From NCBI RefSeq assembly GCF_014647375.1, contig NZ_BMPB01000013.1:124001-188000 (forward strand): DNA of 64,000 bases, in the 5' to 3' direction. The notes beneath the pieces are model-generated. The model saw only the letters and a list, made by a program, of their open reading frames with translations. It was not told the DNA's origin and ran no database searches. The position numbers were made by a program, and so were the translations under genes. Below, piece after piece: positions 18,020 through 25,359 of this stretch. Source of the DNA: Parabacteroides faecis (GTDB lineage: Bacteria > Bacteroidota > Bacteroidia > Bacteroidales > Tannerellaceae). Positions within the stretch are counted from its first letter, which is position 1; each line of letters begins with the position of its first letter.

Positions 18020-18737
18020 ATGAATAGGTTAGATGCAGTGCTTGTCTTCAGGAATTTTAAGAAGAATAAATTGTCGACAGTGACAATGATATTCTCAATA
18101 ATAGTTGGGATATTTACATTTATTGTACTATCAAGTTATATTGGTTATGAAAGAAGTTACGATAAGTATGTAAATAACCATGAAAACATTTATGCTCTGG
18201 GGATATTATGTGATCAAGGTAAATGAGAATTACAACAAAGCGGATGTGATTTCGTATGTAAAAGAAAGATATAACGCAACCTTCGATAATTTCCCTTTTC
18301 AATATTACTATGTTGACGATTATTTCAATCAACAGTTCAAGGATGAAATTCATCTTAATTTGATTCTGAAGCATTTTGTCATATTGGCTTGTATCATTGC
18401 TTTTATCAATTTGTTGTCGGTAACCTGGTTTTCCACGAGTAGCCGCTCAAAAGAAATTGGGATCCGGAAAGTTTTTGGAGCTACAATAAGTGAAGTTGTC
18501 GTTTTGTTGAATGTTTCAATTGTTAAATGGATTGCGCTGTCTTTCTTGATCGCGATACCCATCATCTGGGTTGCACTCGGAGAATGGTTGAAGTCTTTTG
18601 CTTATCGAATCAATATGGATCCTGTGATACTTTTATTGCCGGGAGTCGCTGCATTGGTTATTAGTTTTATAACTATTTCATTCATAACGTATTCTTTAGC
18701 TAAAAAAGATCCTGTCGAATCCATTCATATTAAGTAG
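18020..18737 (+). pseudogene. Remnant of a MacB/FtsX-family ABC permease, internally deleted and frameshifted
   Basis: The first 68 codons (18020-18226) encode a typical N-terminus, DAVLVFRNFKKNKL with one membrane helix and SYDKYVNNHENIY, preceded by a good GAGAAAGG site. In another frame (18180-18737) the last part of such a protein follows: YVKERYNATF, then an FtsX domain with SRSKEIGIRKVFGA and three membrane segments ending KKDPVESIHIK. Intact members are near 750-800 aa. Here most of the periplasmic domain and central helices are missing, with the junction near 18190-18220. No ATPase gene is adjacent. It is best read as a decaying gene. Confidence 0.8.
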
Positions 18738-18818
18738 TGGGCAGGGGAGTTATACCGACTTATAGGTAAATAGATATTTTTGATAGGGTTCTTTAATCAT
18801 TATTTGCCGGAGAATTGT

Positions 18819-18826
18819 TATATTTG
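18819..18826 (+). promoter_or_regulatory. Promoter -7 box of the NagB-like/PIG-L gene
   Basis: TATATTTG, exact TAnnTTTG, 39 bp before the ATG at 18866. Confidence 0.55.
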
Positions 18827-18865
18827 TAATTCAAGTAAAAAAGTTGTACTAAATCGTAATTAAAC

Positions 18866-20860
18866 ATGAAGACGAACCTTAGTTCTCAAATTACCCTGAC
18901 GCGTATACCTACCCGGTATTATCGTCCGGAAAACGCTTATGAGCAATCTGTTTTAACCCGTTTGGAAAAGATTCCGACAAACATCTACGAATCGGCAAAT
19001 GAAGGATCCTTTGCGATCGCAAAGGAACTGGCATCACAAATACGTAAGAAACAGGAAGCCGGAGAGCCTTTTGTTCTTGCATTATCCGGAGGCCGTTCTC
19101 CTCAGAGTGTTTTTAAAGAATTGATCCGTATGCACAAGGAAGAACAATTGAGCTTCCGTAACGTGATTGTATTTAATGTATATGAATTTTATCCGTTGAG
19201 CGCTTCAACAAACAGTAACCTCGCTTATCTGAAAGAGTCGTTGTTGGATCATGTGGATATCGATCCGAAGAATGTTTATTCGCCTGACGGTTCTATGCCG
19301 AAGGATGATATATTCGAATTCTGCAGACAATATGAACAGCATATCCAGAGCTTCGGAGGTATAGACTATATTCTGTTGGGTGTAGGTCATGCAAGCAATA
19401 TCGGCTTTAACGGTCCAGGTTCTTCTATAAATGTGGGTACTCGCCTGGTATTGCTGGATAACGATGCCCGTAAAGAAGCTGCCCGCACATTCAAATCGAT
19501 CGAAAATGTTCCGGCAAGTGTGATCACAATGGGTATTTCAACGATCCTGAAAGCTAAAAATGTGATTTTGATGGCTTGGGGTGAAGATAAGGCGCATATT
19601 GTTGCTAATACGGTTGAAGGAAAAGTGAGCGAAACAGTTCCTTCTACTTATTTGCAGACTCATATGAATGCGAAAGCTGTTATCGATCTGTCTGCTGCTT
19701 ACGAACTGACAAGAATCAGTCATCCCTGGTTGGTTACCAACTGCGATTGGGATAACAAGCTGATCCGTCGTGCTATCGTATGGTTGTGCCAGTTAACGGG
19801 TAAACCGATCCTGAAGCTGACAAACAAAGATTATAGCGAACATGGTTTGGGCGAACTGTTGGCCCTGTACGGATCTGCTTATAATGTAAATATCAAGATT
19901 TTCAACGATATCCAGCATACTATTACCGGCTGGCCGGGTGGAAAGCCGAATGCAGACGATTCCAACCGTCCGGAACGTGCTACTCCGTATCCTAAGAAAG
20001 TGATCGTATTCAGTCCGCATCCGGATGATGACGTGATCTCTATGGGTGGTACATTACGCCGTTTATGCGACCAACACCATGATGTACATGTCGCTTATGA
20101 AACTTCCGGTAACATCGCTGTAGGTGATGACGAAGTAATCCGTTACTGCGAATACCTGCGTGATGTTTGTGACAAATATTCTCCGAATGATACGGGCGTT
20201 AAGGATAAGGCGGAAGAGATCATCAAATATCTGCGTTTCGAGAAAGTAGAAAACGGAGAACCGGAAAAGAGAGATGTTCTGTTCATGAAGGGTACTATCC
20301 GTCGTGAAGAAGCTCGTCATGGTTGCCGATATTCGGGTGTGAAAGATGAAAATGTTCACTTCCTGGATTTGCCGTTCTACGAAACAGGTCTTGTAAAGAA
20401 GAACGATCTGGGAGATGCCGATGTGGCTATCGTGAAGAAACTGTTGCAGGAAATCCAACCGGATCAGATGTTTGTTGCCGGTGACTTGGCTGACCCGCAC
20501 GGAACACATAAGGTTTGTCTGGATGCTGTATTGGCTGCTATCGACGAATTGAAAGACGAAGAATGGCTGAAACATTGCCGTGTTTGGATGTATCGCGGAG
20601 CATGGGCAGAATGGGAAATGGACCACATCGAAATGGCAGTTCCTATCAGTCCGGAAGAATTACGTTTCAAACGTAATGCGATTCTGAAACACCAGTCACA
20701 GGCAGAAAGCGCACCGTTCCTGGGCGATGACGAACGTTTGTTCTGGCAACGTGCTGAAGACCGTAACCGTGCTACAGCTGAACTGTACAAGGATTTGGGT
20801 CTGGCTTCTTATGAAGCGATCGAAGCATTTGTTCAGTATATGATCCCGTTTGATAAATAA
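18866..20860 (+). CDS. Fusion of a degenerate glucosamine-6-phosphate deaminase (NagB-like) domain with a PIG-L/LmbE deacetylase domain
   Basis: 664 aa. Residues about 40-290 follow the NagB fold (LALSGGRSPQSVF, VITMGISTILKAKNVILMAWG). The catalytic motif GIGxDGHIAFNEP instead reads GVGHASNIGFNGP at 172-184, so the canonical Asp, His and Glu are A176, N178 and G183. The Asp of the FNMDEY motif is Y106. Residues about 375-660 form a PIG-L zinc deacetylase with HPDDD at 385-389 and DPHGTH at 543-548, both intact. Annotation as a working NagB would therefore be wrong: a sugar-phosphate-binding domain tied to an N-deacetylase is more likely. It fits the amino-sugar theme of the nearby nagA pair. 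Confidence 0.88.
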   Translation: MKTNLSSQITLTRIPTRYYRPENAYEQSVLTRLEKIPTNIYESANEGSFAIAKELASQIRKKQEAGEPFVLALSGGRSPQSVFKELIRMHKEEQLSFRNVIVFNVYEFYPLSASTNSNLAYLKESLLDHVDIDPKNVYSPDGSMPKDDIFEFCRQYEQHIQSFGGIDYILLGVGHASNIGFNGPGSSINVGTRLVLLDNDARKEAARTFKSIENVPASVITMGISTILKAKNVILMAWGEDKAHIVANTVEGKVSETVPSTYLQTHMNAKAVIDLSAAYELTRISHPWLVTNCDWDNKLIRRAIVWLCQLTGKPILKLTNKDYSEHGLGELLALYGSAYNVNIKIFNDIQHTITGWPGGKPNADDSNRPERATPYPKKVIVFSPHPDDDVISMGGTLRRLCDQHHDVHVAYETSGNIAVGDDEVIRYCEYLRDVCDKYSPNDTGVKDKAEEIIKYLRFEKVENGEPEKRDVLFMKGTIRREEARHGCRYSGVKDENVHFLDLPFYETGLVKKNDLGDADVAIVKKLLQEIQPDQMFVAGDLADPHGTHKVCLDAVLAAIDELKDEEWLKHCRVWMYRGAWAEWEMDHIEMAVPISPEELRFKRNAILKHQSQAESAPFLGDDERLFWQRAEDRNRATAELYKDLGLASYEAIEAFVQYMIPFDK

Positions 20861-20879
20861 GAATCTTATTAAAAAATAC

Positions 20880-20912
20880 AGAAGGTATCCCCAAAAAGGA
20901 TACCTTCTTTTT
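20880..20912 (+). terminator. Terminator after the NagB-like/PIG-L gene
   Basis: Perfect 11-bp stem AGAAGGTATCC / GGATACCTTCT with a 7-nt loop and a T-tail. Confidence 0.85.
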
Positions 20913-20933
20913 ATGTCCTGACCGGAGCTGATA

Positions 20934-20966
20934 ACAAAAAAGAAGATGTCCTTTTGAGACATCTTC
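20934..20966 (-). terminator. Terminator of the DUF4251 gene
   Basis: On the minus strand a 9-bp stem GAAGATGTC / GACATCTTC with a 7-nt loop is followed by a T-run. It sits 28 bp beyond the DUF4251 stop. Confidence 0.8.
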
Positions 20967-20993
20967 CTCATTTAATTCTGAGTTGATACTAAA

Positions 20994-21584
20994 TTAATAG
21001 GTTGTTCCCTGGAAAATGTTTGATTGAGCGTATGGGATCAATGTACCTACCATAGTCAAGTCTCTTCCTGAGAAGTTCGGGTCTACTGTTACGGTTGCTT
21101 TGTTGCTGCCGTTCATCAGTGTCAGATTTACTGTGGCAGAGATGAAGATACCCTGAACACTCATGGACAGGTAGACATTTCCGTCTTTATCCTGCTTTGT
21201 CTGAATGTTTGATGCGCTACCCTGGACTGTTACACCACCTAATCCATTAGGACCTGGGTACGGTGAGTTGGATGCGATCTGTACCATTGCCTGGCCATTG
21301 TTCAATGAGACGAAGTTGGTGTTTGAGTTCACATAGTAAACCATTCCGTTCATTGGTTGTACGGAGTTGGCCTCCAAAACGAAAGACTGGTCGCTGATAG
21401 CTTGCATGGCGGTGTTGAATTCCTGTTCATCCATGATAGCGTCTTTAGCTTCTCTGGCTTCTTTTTTAGCTTCTCTTTCTAACTTTTTCTCTGCTTTTTC
21501 TGCGGCTTTGCTCTGAGCCTGTACATGTGTCATTCCCCCTATAACAAGAGTGAAAACGACGATAAAAGATACAATTCTTTTCAT
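20994..21584 (-). CDS. DUF4251 family secreted protein
   Basis: 196 aa. A signal peptide (to about HVQAQ) leads into a highly charged Lys/Glu/Ala stretch (residues 24-50). A beta-rich domain follows, with VLEANSVQPMNGMVYYVNSNTNF and ending LTMVGTLIPYAQSNIFQGTTY, as in DUF4251 of Bacteroidales. Function is unknown and the protein is probably periplasmic. It is a single gene with its own terminator. About 235 bp upstream (21585-21820) hold no gene. Confidence 0.82.
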   Translation of the reverse strand: MKRIVSFIVVFTLVIGGMTHVQAQSKAAEKAEKKLEREAKKEAREAKDAIMDEQEFNTAMQAISDQSFVLEANSVQPMNGMVYYVNSNTNFVSLNNGQAMVQIASNSPYPGPNGLGGVTVQGSASNIQTKQDKDGNVYLSMSVQGIFISATVNLTLMNGSNKATVTVDPNFSGRDLTMVGTLIPYAQSNIFQGTTY

Positions 21585-21780
21585 ACGATTTAGTTTAAAA
21601 CGTTTTCAAAATGTAGTAAAAAAACAAGCGGATGATAAAAAGGTTTCTAATAAATAGACGATTGCAGATACTATAACATTTTATCAGGGTAATTTGGTTA
21701 ATCCTCATTTTTATTATAGAATCTTTTATATAATAGGTAGTTGCGAAGTCTCCGAATTAGGTATTCAGCGAATTATCCAG

Positions 21781-21788
21781 TATTTTTG
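21781..21788 (+). promoter_or_regulatory. Promoter -7 box of the comB-oxidoreductase pair
   Basis: TATTTTTG, exact TAnnTTTG, 32 bp before the ATG at 21821. Confidence 0.5.
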
Positions 21789-21820
21789 TGGATGATATAA
21801 GATGATAAAAATGAAAAGAT

Positions 21821-22540
21821 ATGAAGATTGATGTTTGTTTTTCGCCGGTTCTGTATCCGGTATATCATGATCCGGAGGCGATCGTTGTTGTGGTGGATGT
21901 ATTCCGTGCAACGACAACGATGGCGGCGGCTTTTCAGAATGGAGTAAGTAGTATCCGCCCGGTTGCATCTGTGGAGGAAGCGATGGAATATAAGAGAAAA
22001 GGCTGGTTGGTCGGGGCCGAACGCAATGTGAAACGATGTGATTTTGCTGATTTCGGAAATTCACCATTCGACTATACACCGGAGAAGGTGACCGGTCGGG
22101 ATGTGATTTTTACGACAACCAACGGAACGAAGGCGATAACGATCGCTAAATCGGCTTATCACGTTATCACCGGGGCATTTATCAATTTACAGGCAGTGGC
22201 GGACTTTTGCCGGAAACATGGGCGGGATGTTGTCGTATTGTGTTCCGGCTGGCAGGATAAGGTGAATATAGAAGATACTTTGTTCGGAGGCGCTTTGGTC
22301 GATGTCCTTGTCTCTACCGGTGAATATGAACCGGCTACCGATGCAGCAATCATAGCCCGTGATATGTGGAGGAATAATCGGAATAACTTACTGACATATA
22401 TCGATCCGACGGATCATATGGCTCGTTTGAAAGCAAATCATTTAGCAGATTCGGTTCCTTATTGCCTGACATTGAACAGTGCGGCGGTTGTGCCGGAATT
22501 GACGATAGAGGAGGGAATCCTGGTTTTGAGAACCAGATAA
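21821..22540 (+). CDS. comB: ComB-like 2-phosphosulfolactate phosphatase
   Basis: 239 aa, the family's usual length. ComB motifs are visible: VVVDVFRATTTMAAAFQNG, GAERN, DFGNSPFDYT, TTTNGTKAI, VVLCSGWQDKVNIEDTLFGGAL. In coenzyme M synthesis the enzyme dephosphorylates 2-phosphosulfolactate to sulfolactate. These bacteria make no coenzyme M, so here it could feed another sulfonate, such as a sulfonolipid precursor, or act on a different phosphate. That is speculation. It starts an apparent two-gene unit with the oxidoreductase 35 bp downstream. Confidence 0.88.
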   Translation: MKIDVCFSPVLYPVYHDPEAIVVVVDVFRATTTMAAAFQNGVSSIRPVASVEEAMEYKRKGWLVGAERNVKRCDFADFGNSPFDYTPEKVTGRDVIFTTTNGTKAITIAKSAYHVITGAFINLQAVADFCRKHGRDVVVLCSGWQDKVNIEDTLFGGALVDVLVSTGEYEPATDAAIIARDMWRNNRNNLLTYIDPTDHMARLKANHLADSVPYCLTLNSAAVVPELTIEEGILVLRTR

Positions 22541-22575
22541 TACCGACATTGGTAAACAATTGAAAGATAAGAACA

Positions 22576-23601
22576 ATGACAAAAAATAACAAGATACGTT
22601 TCGGAGTAGTCGGGACGAACTTTATAACAGACTGGGTGATTGCCGGGGCACGGCAGGATGAACGTTTTGAGTTGGTGGCTGTTTATTCGCGGACACAGGA
22701 GCGGGCGGATGAATTTGCAGTCAAACATCAGATTCCCCACACTTTTACCTCTCTGGAGGAAATGGCGCAGAGTCCGCTGATCGATGCAGTTTATATCGCA
22801 TCCCCTAATTTCCTGCATGCGGCACAGAGTATTCTTTGCATGAAACATGGCAAACATGTTTTGTGTGAGAAGCCTTTTGCATCGAATGCGTTGGAAGCGA
22901 AAAAGATGATCGAAGCTTCCCATACATATAATGTAACGTTGATGGAGGCGATGAAGCCGACATTGACTCCGAATTTCCGTGCTGTTCGTGATAATCTGAT
23001 CCGCTTGGGGACGATACGCCGTTATTTCTCTTGCTATTGTCAGTATTCATCGCGTTATGATAAGTATAAGGAAGGGATCGTGTTGAATGCCTTTAAGCCG
23101 GAATTGTCGAATGGGGCGATGATGGATATAGGTATCTATACGCTTTATCCGATGGTAGTCCTGTTCGGACGGCCAAAAAAGGTGGAAGCTTCCGGTATCG
23201 TGCTTTCCTCAGGAGCGGACGGACAAGGGGCAGTGAATTTTCTGTATGACGATATGAATGCGACTATCCTTTATTCGAAGATTGCGAACTCTTATCTTCC
23301 TACGGAGATACAGGGTGAAGAGGGGAATATCAATCTGGATCGTATAAATATAATTGGAAAGGTTACTTATACACCTCGTATCCCGACAGGTGCCGGAAAG
23401 ACGGCAGTTTCGGAACCGATAGATATAAGCGCAGTGACAGATAAGAATGAATATTATTATGAGGTGGCAGAGTTTATGGATCTGATACAGGCGGGTAAAC
23501 GCGAGTCATCTGTTAATAGTCATGAGAATTCATTGATTACTCTGGAGGTTATCGACGAAATACGGAGGCAGTTGGGGATTATCTATCCGGCTGACAGGTA
23601 G
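22576..23601 (+). CDS. Gfo/Idh/MocA-family NAD(P)-dependent oxidoreductase
   Basis: 341 aa. The N-terminal Rossmann domain starts with RFGVVGTNFITDWVIAGA and contains AVYIASPNFLHAAQSILCMKHGKHVLCEKPF, with the EKP motif typical of the family. The C-terminal alpha/beta domain carries the substrate site (MDIGIYTLYPMVVLFG). Members oxidise or reduce sugars, inositols and similar polyols, and the substrate is not evident here. It probably shares a transcript with the ComB-like gene. Confidence 0.9.
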   Translation: MTKNNKIRFGVVGTNFITDWVIAGARQDERFELVAVYSRTQERADEFAVKHQIPHTFTSLEEMAQSPLIDAVYIASPNFLHAAQSILCMKHGKHVLCEKPFASNALEAKKMIEASHTYNVTLMEAMKPTLTPNFRAVRDNLIRLGTIRRYFSCYCQYSSRYDKYKEGIVLNAFKPELSNGAMMDIGIYTLYPMVVLFGRPKKVEASGIVLSSGADGQGAVNFLYDDMNATILYSKIANSYLPTEIQGEEGNINLDRINIIGKVTYTPRIPTGAGKTAVSEPIDISAVTDKNEYYYEVAEFMDLIQAGKRESSVNSHENSLITLEVIDEIRRQLGIIYPADR

Positions 23602-23620
23602 TGGAGGGAGATTCGCTATA

Positions 23621-23786
23621 ACAGGTTTATTTGCCGTCTGCTTCAGCTGACGGTTTACAAGTTATTTCTCCTTTTCGGCTTTAGCCACATTTTTTCACAT
23701 AGAGATTGTGTTTAAAATGTGACTAAAGTCCAAAGAAATAGTTATTAACTAATCCGTCAGCTGAAGCAGACGGCAAATAAACCTGT
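23621..23786. repeat. 166-bp near-palindromic element with perfect 33-bp terminal inverted repeats
   Basis: Positions 23621-23653 and 23754-23786 are exact reverse complements over 33 bp. The interior continues the symmetry: 23680-23693 pairs with 23714-23727 at 13 of 14 positions. The outer arms contain a REP-like GCCGTC...GACGG palindrome. The element sits between two convergent genes, where it could end transcription both ways. It may also be a non-coding mobile (MITE-like) element, although I see no target duplication. Confidence 0.75.
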
Positions 23787-23865
23787 AACAAGCAAGTCCT
23801 CCTGTTTATTGGAATTTCTAAATCCATGTCATCTGCGTACAAAACATATTCGACCGCAAAGTATA

Positions 23866-23899
23866 ACTGTCAACTGTCACTTGTCAACTATCAACTGAA
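23866..23899 (+). repeat. Heptad repeat tract
   Basis: Reads AACTGTC, AACTGTC, ACTTGTC, AACTATC, AACTGAA in register. An 18-mer here (23873-23890) recurs near 30974 and at both arms near 46.0 kb. The rest of the gap 23602-23929 holds only the palindromic element and unremarkable AT-rich DNA. Confidence 0.75.
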
Positions 23900-23929
23900 A
23901 AAGGTGAAACCTTTTTCTAATAATTCTTT

Positions 23930-25195
23930 TTAAATCTCTCTTATAAAATACTTCGCCAGGAACTCCCAATTCCTATGAATAATATCTTTCCCGCGTTCCG
24001 GGCTGTACAGGCTCTTTGTCTGCGCATCTGCCAGCATACCGCGTTCTTCGAGGGCTTTCAGTAAGTCCATGCTGCAATGTTTGACGATGAAGAATGCCAA
24101 TGCCTGTTCGGAAGCCTTTTTCTCATTGTAGAAAGGATTCTGTTCGTCTTTGATATATTCGATACCGTCCACCACTAATTGCAGCCCCTCTCTGGGAGAA
24201 GCATATACAGCAAACTTGTCGAATTCGATACAGTTCGCCAACGGGGTATATTCGTTTTCTTCCAGTTTCAACTGCTGCGAGGCGAAATCGATGAACTCTT
24301 GCTTGCTCTTCATATAGAATAACAGTTTACCATTGGCCACTTCGGTAAATTTATTGTAGGCATCTTTGTTGCTTTCTTCCCTTTCTTTGATAGCAGGGTC
24401 GATGAAGTTTTCCGATTGCTCTGCCTGTTCCGCGAAGAAAGTGTGATTCGGGTGTGTTTCCGGTAGGATGAGCGACAACCATTTGGGCGACGTATAGGCC
24501 AGGAATGCAGTACGGTCGATGTGAGCCAGCGAATTATGGATTGTCATAATCACCTCCGTATTCTCCTTATTACCCGGGTTCTGACGCCAGAACTCCTTGA
24601 TCGTTTCGCTCAGGTTGTATTTTGTGTCCGTGAATAAATACGAATCGTAATGGAACCAATGCAATAGTATTTCGTAGTCTTCCGGTGTCTCATAGGACGT
24701 TTCCGGGGCGAATAAAGCCTGCATCTTGCTGTTTTCCGGAGCGGTAGTCCACTCCTGGCAGAATAGCTGGTAGATCAGGCGGCCCGTCTCTTCGTTCGTC
24801 GGGTTATCCGGATTGACAAAAGTACCTTTCTTGGCACCGTGATACTGCTGGGTGTAGTGCCAGAGCAGGAAACGGACATCTTCCAGGTTGGCTTCATCAT
24901 CGTAATAATGGTCGCTGATAGTGTAGAAAGGGAGATAGTTGCCTGTCTGTTTCTTATATTCCGTGATGAAAGAGTGCCAGATGTTGAGGCCGGAGATTAC
25001 ATCCTCGAAATAAGCCGCCATACGCATACTGATCTGGATGACATCTTCTTTGTCGAATGAGTTTGCCAGGTCGGTATGTAACATTATATCATGTATCTGA
25101 TTGGCGATACGGGTATAATAAAGATCGGTTGGTCCGGATTGTTTATATGGATGCAGTTGCAGCCAGTCTTTTGGAAAAATCTTAGTATTTTTCAT
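23930..25195 (-). CDS. DUF3843 family protein
   Basis: The start at 25195 (MKNTKIFPKDWLQLHPY) is preferred over an upstream start at 25258, because a -7 box at 25234-25241 would place the latter ahead of transcription. It encodes 421 aa, soluble, acidic and rich in aromatic residues, with no signal peptide or catalytic motif that I recognise. DUF3843 proteins are confined to Bacteroidales and have no known function. It stands alone between the palindromic element and a divergent TonB-receptor operon. Confidence 0.8.
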   Translation of the reverse strand: MKNTKIFPKDWLQLHPYKQSGPTDLYYTRIANQIHDIMLHTDLANSFDKEDVIQISMRMAAYFEDVISGLNIWHSFITEYKKQTGNYLPFYTISDHYYDDEANLEDVRFLLWHYTQQYHGAKKGTFVNPDNPTNEETGRLIYQLFCQEWTTAPENSKMQALFAPETSYETPEDYEILLHWFHYDSYLFTDTKYNLSETIKEFWRQNPGNKENTEVIMTIHNSLAHIDRTAFLAYTSPKWLSLILPETHPNHTFFAEQAEQSENFIDPAIKEREESNKDAYNKFTEVANGKLLFYMKSKQEFIDFASQQLKLEENEYTPLANCIEFDKFAVYASPREGLQLVVDGIEYIKDEQNPFYNEKKASEQALAFFIVKHCSMDLLKALEERGMLADAQTKSLYSPERGKDIIHRNWEFLAKYFIREI

Positions 25196-25233
25196 CTTAT
25201 AATCGTCATTTACGCTTTTGATTAATAAAGGTA

Positions 25234-25241
25234 CAAATGTA
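25234..25241 (-). promoter_or_regulatory. Promoter -7 box of the DUF3843 gene
   Basis: Minus-strand TACATTTG, exact TAnnTTTG, 38 bp before the chosen start at 25195. It decides the start codon. Confidence 0.55.
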
Positions 25242-25299
25242 GTAAATTTATTTGTCAACGAATTGTAATAACCGTTACCGTATTGTCATCTCTTTTAAA

Positions 25300-25329
25300 T
25301 TTGGCTGAAACATCGCGCCTCTACTTTTG
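25300..25329 (+). promoter_or_regulatory. Promoter of the TonB receptor-lipoprotein-MORN operon
   Basis: TTTG at 25300-25303 and TACTTTTG at 25322-25329 with 18 bp between, close to the Bacteroidetes consensus. It implies transcription from about 25336, so the TTG at 25327 cannot be the start codon. Confidence 0.7.
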
Positions 25330-25359
25330 CGGCAAATAAATGTAACAACAAGTAAAGGA

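Noticed and set aside
18866-19700. Annotation as a working glucosamine-6-phosphate deaminase (nagB)
   Set aside because: All of the recognised catalytic residues of the domain are replaced.
20063-20626. A 187-codon antisense frame in the NagB-like/PIG-L gene
   Set aside because: It shadows the PIG-L domain, with no domain, signal or promoter of its own.
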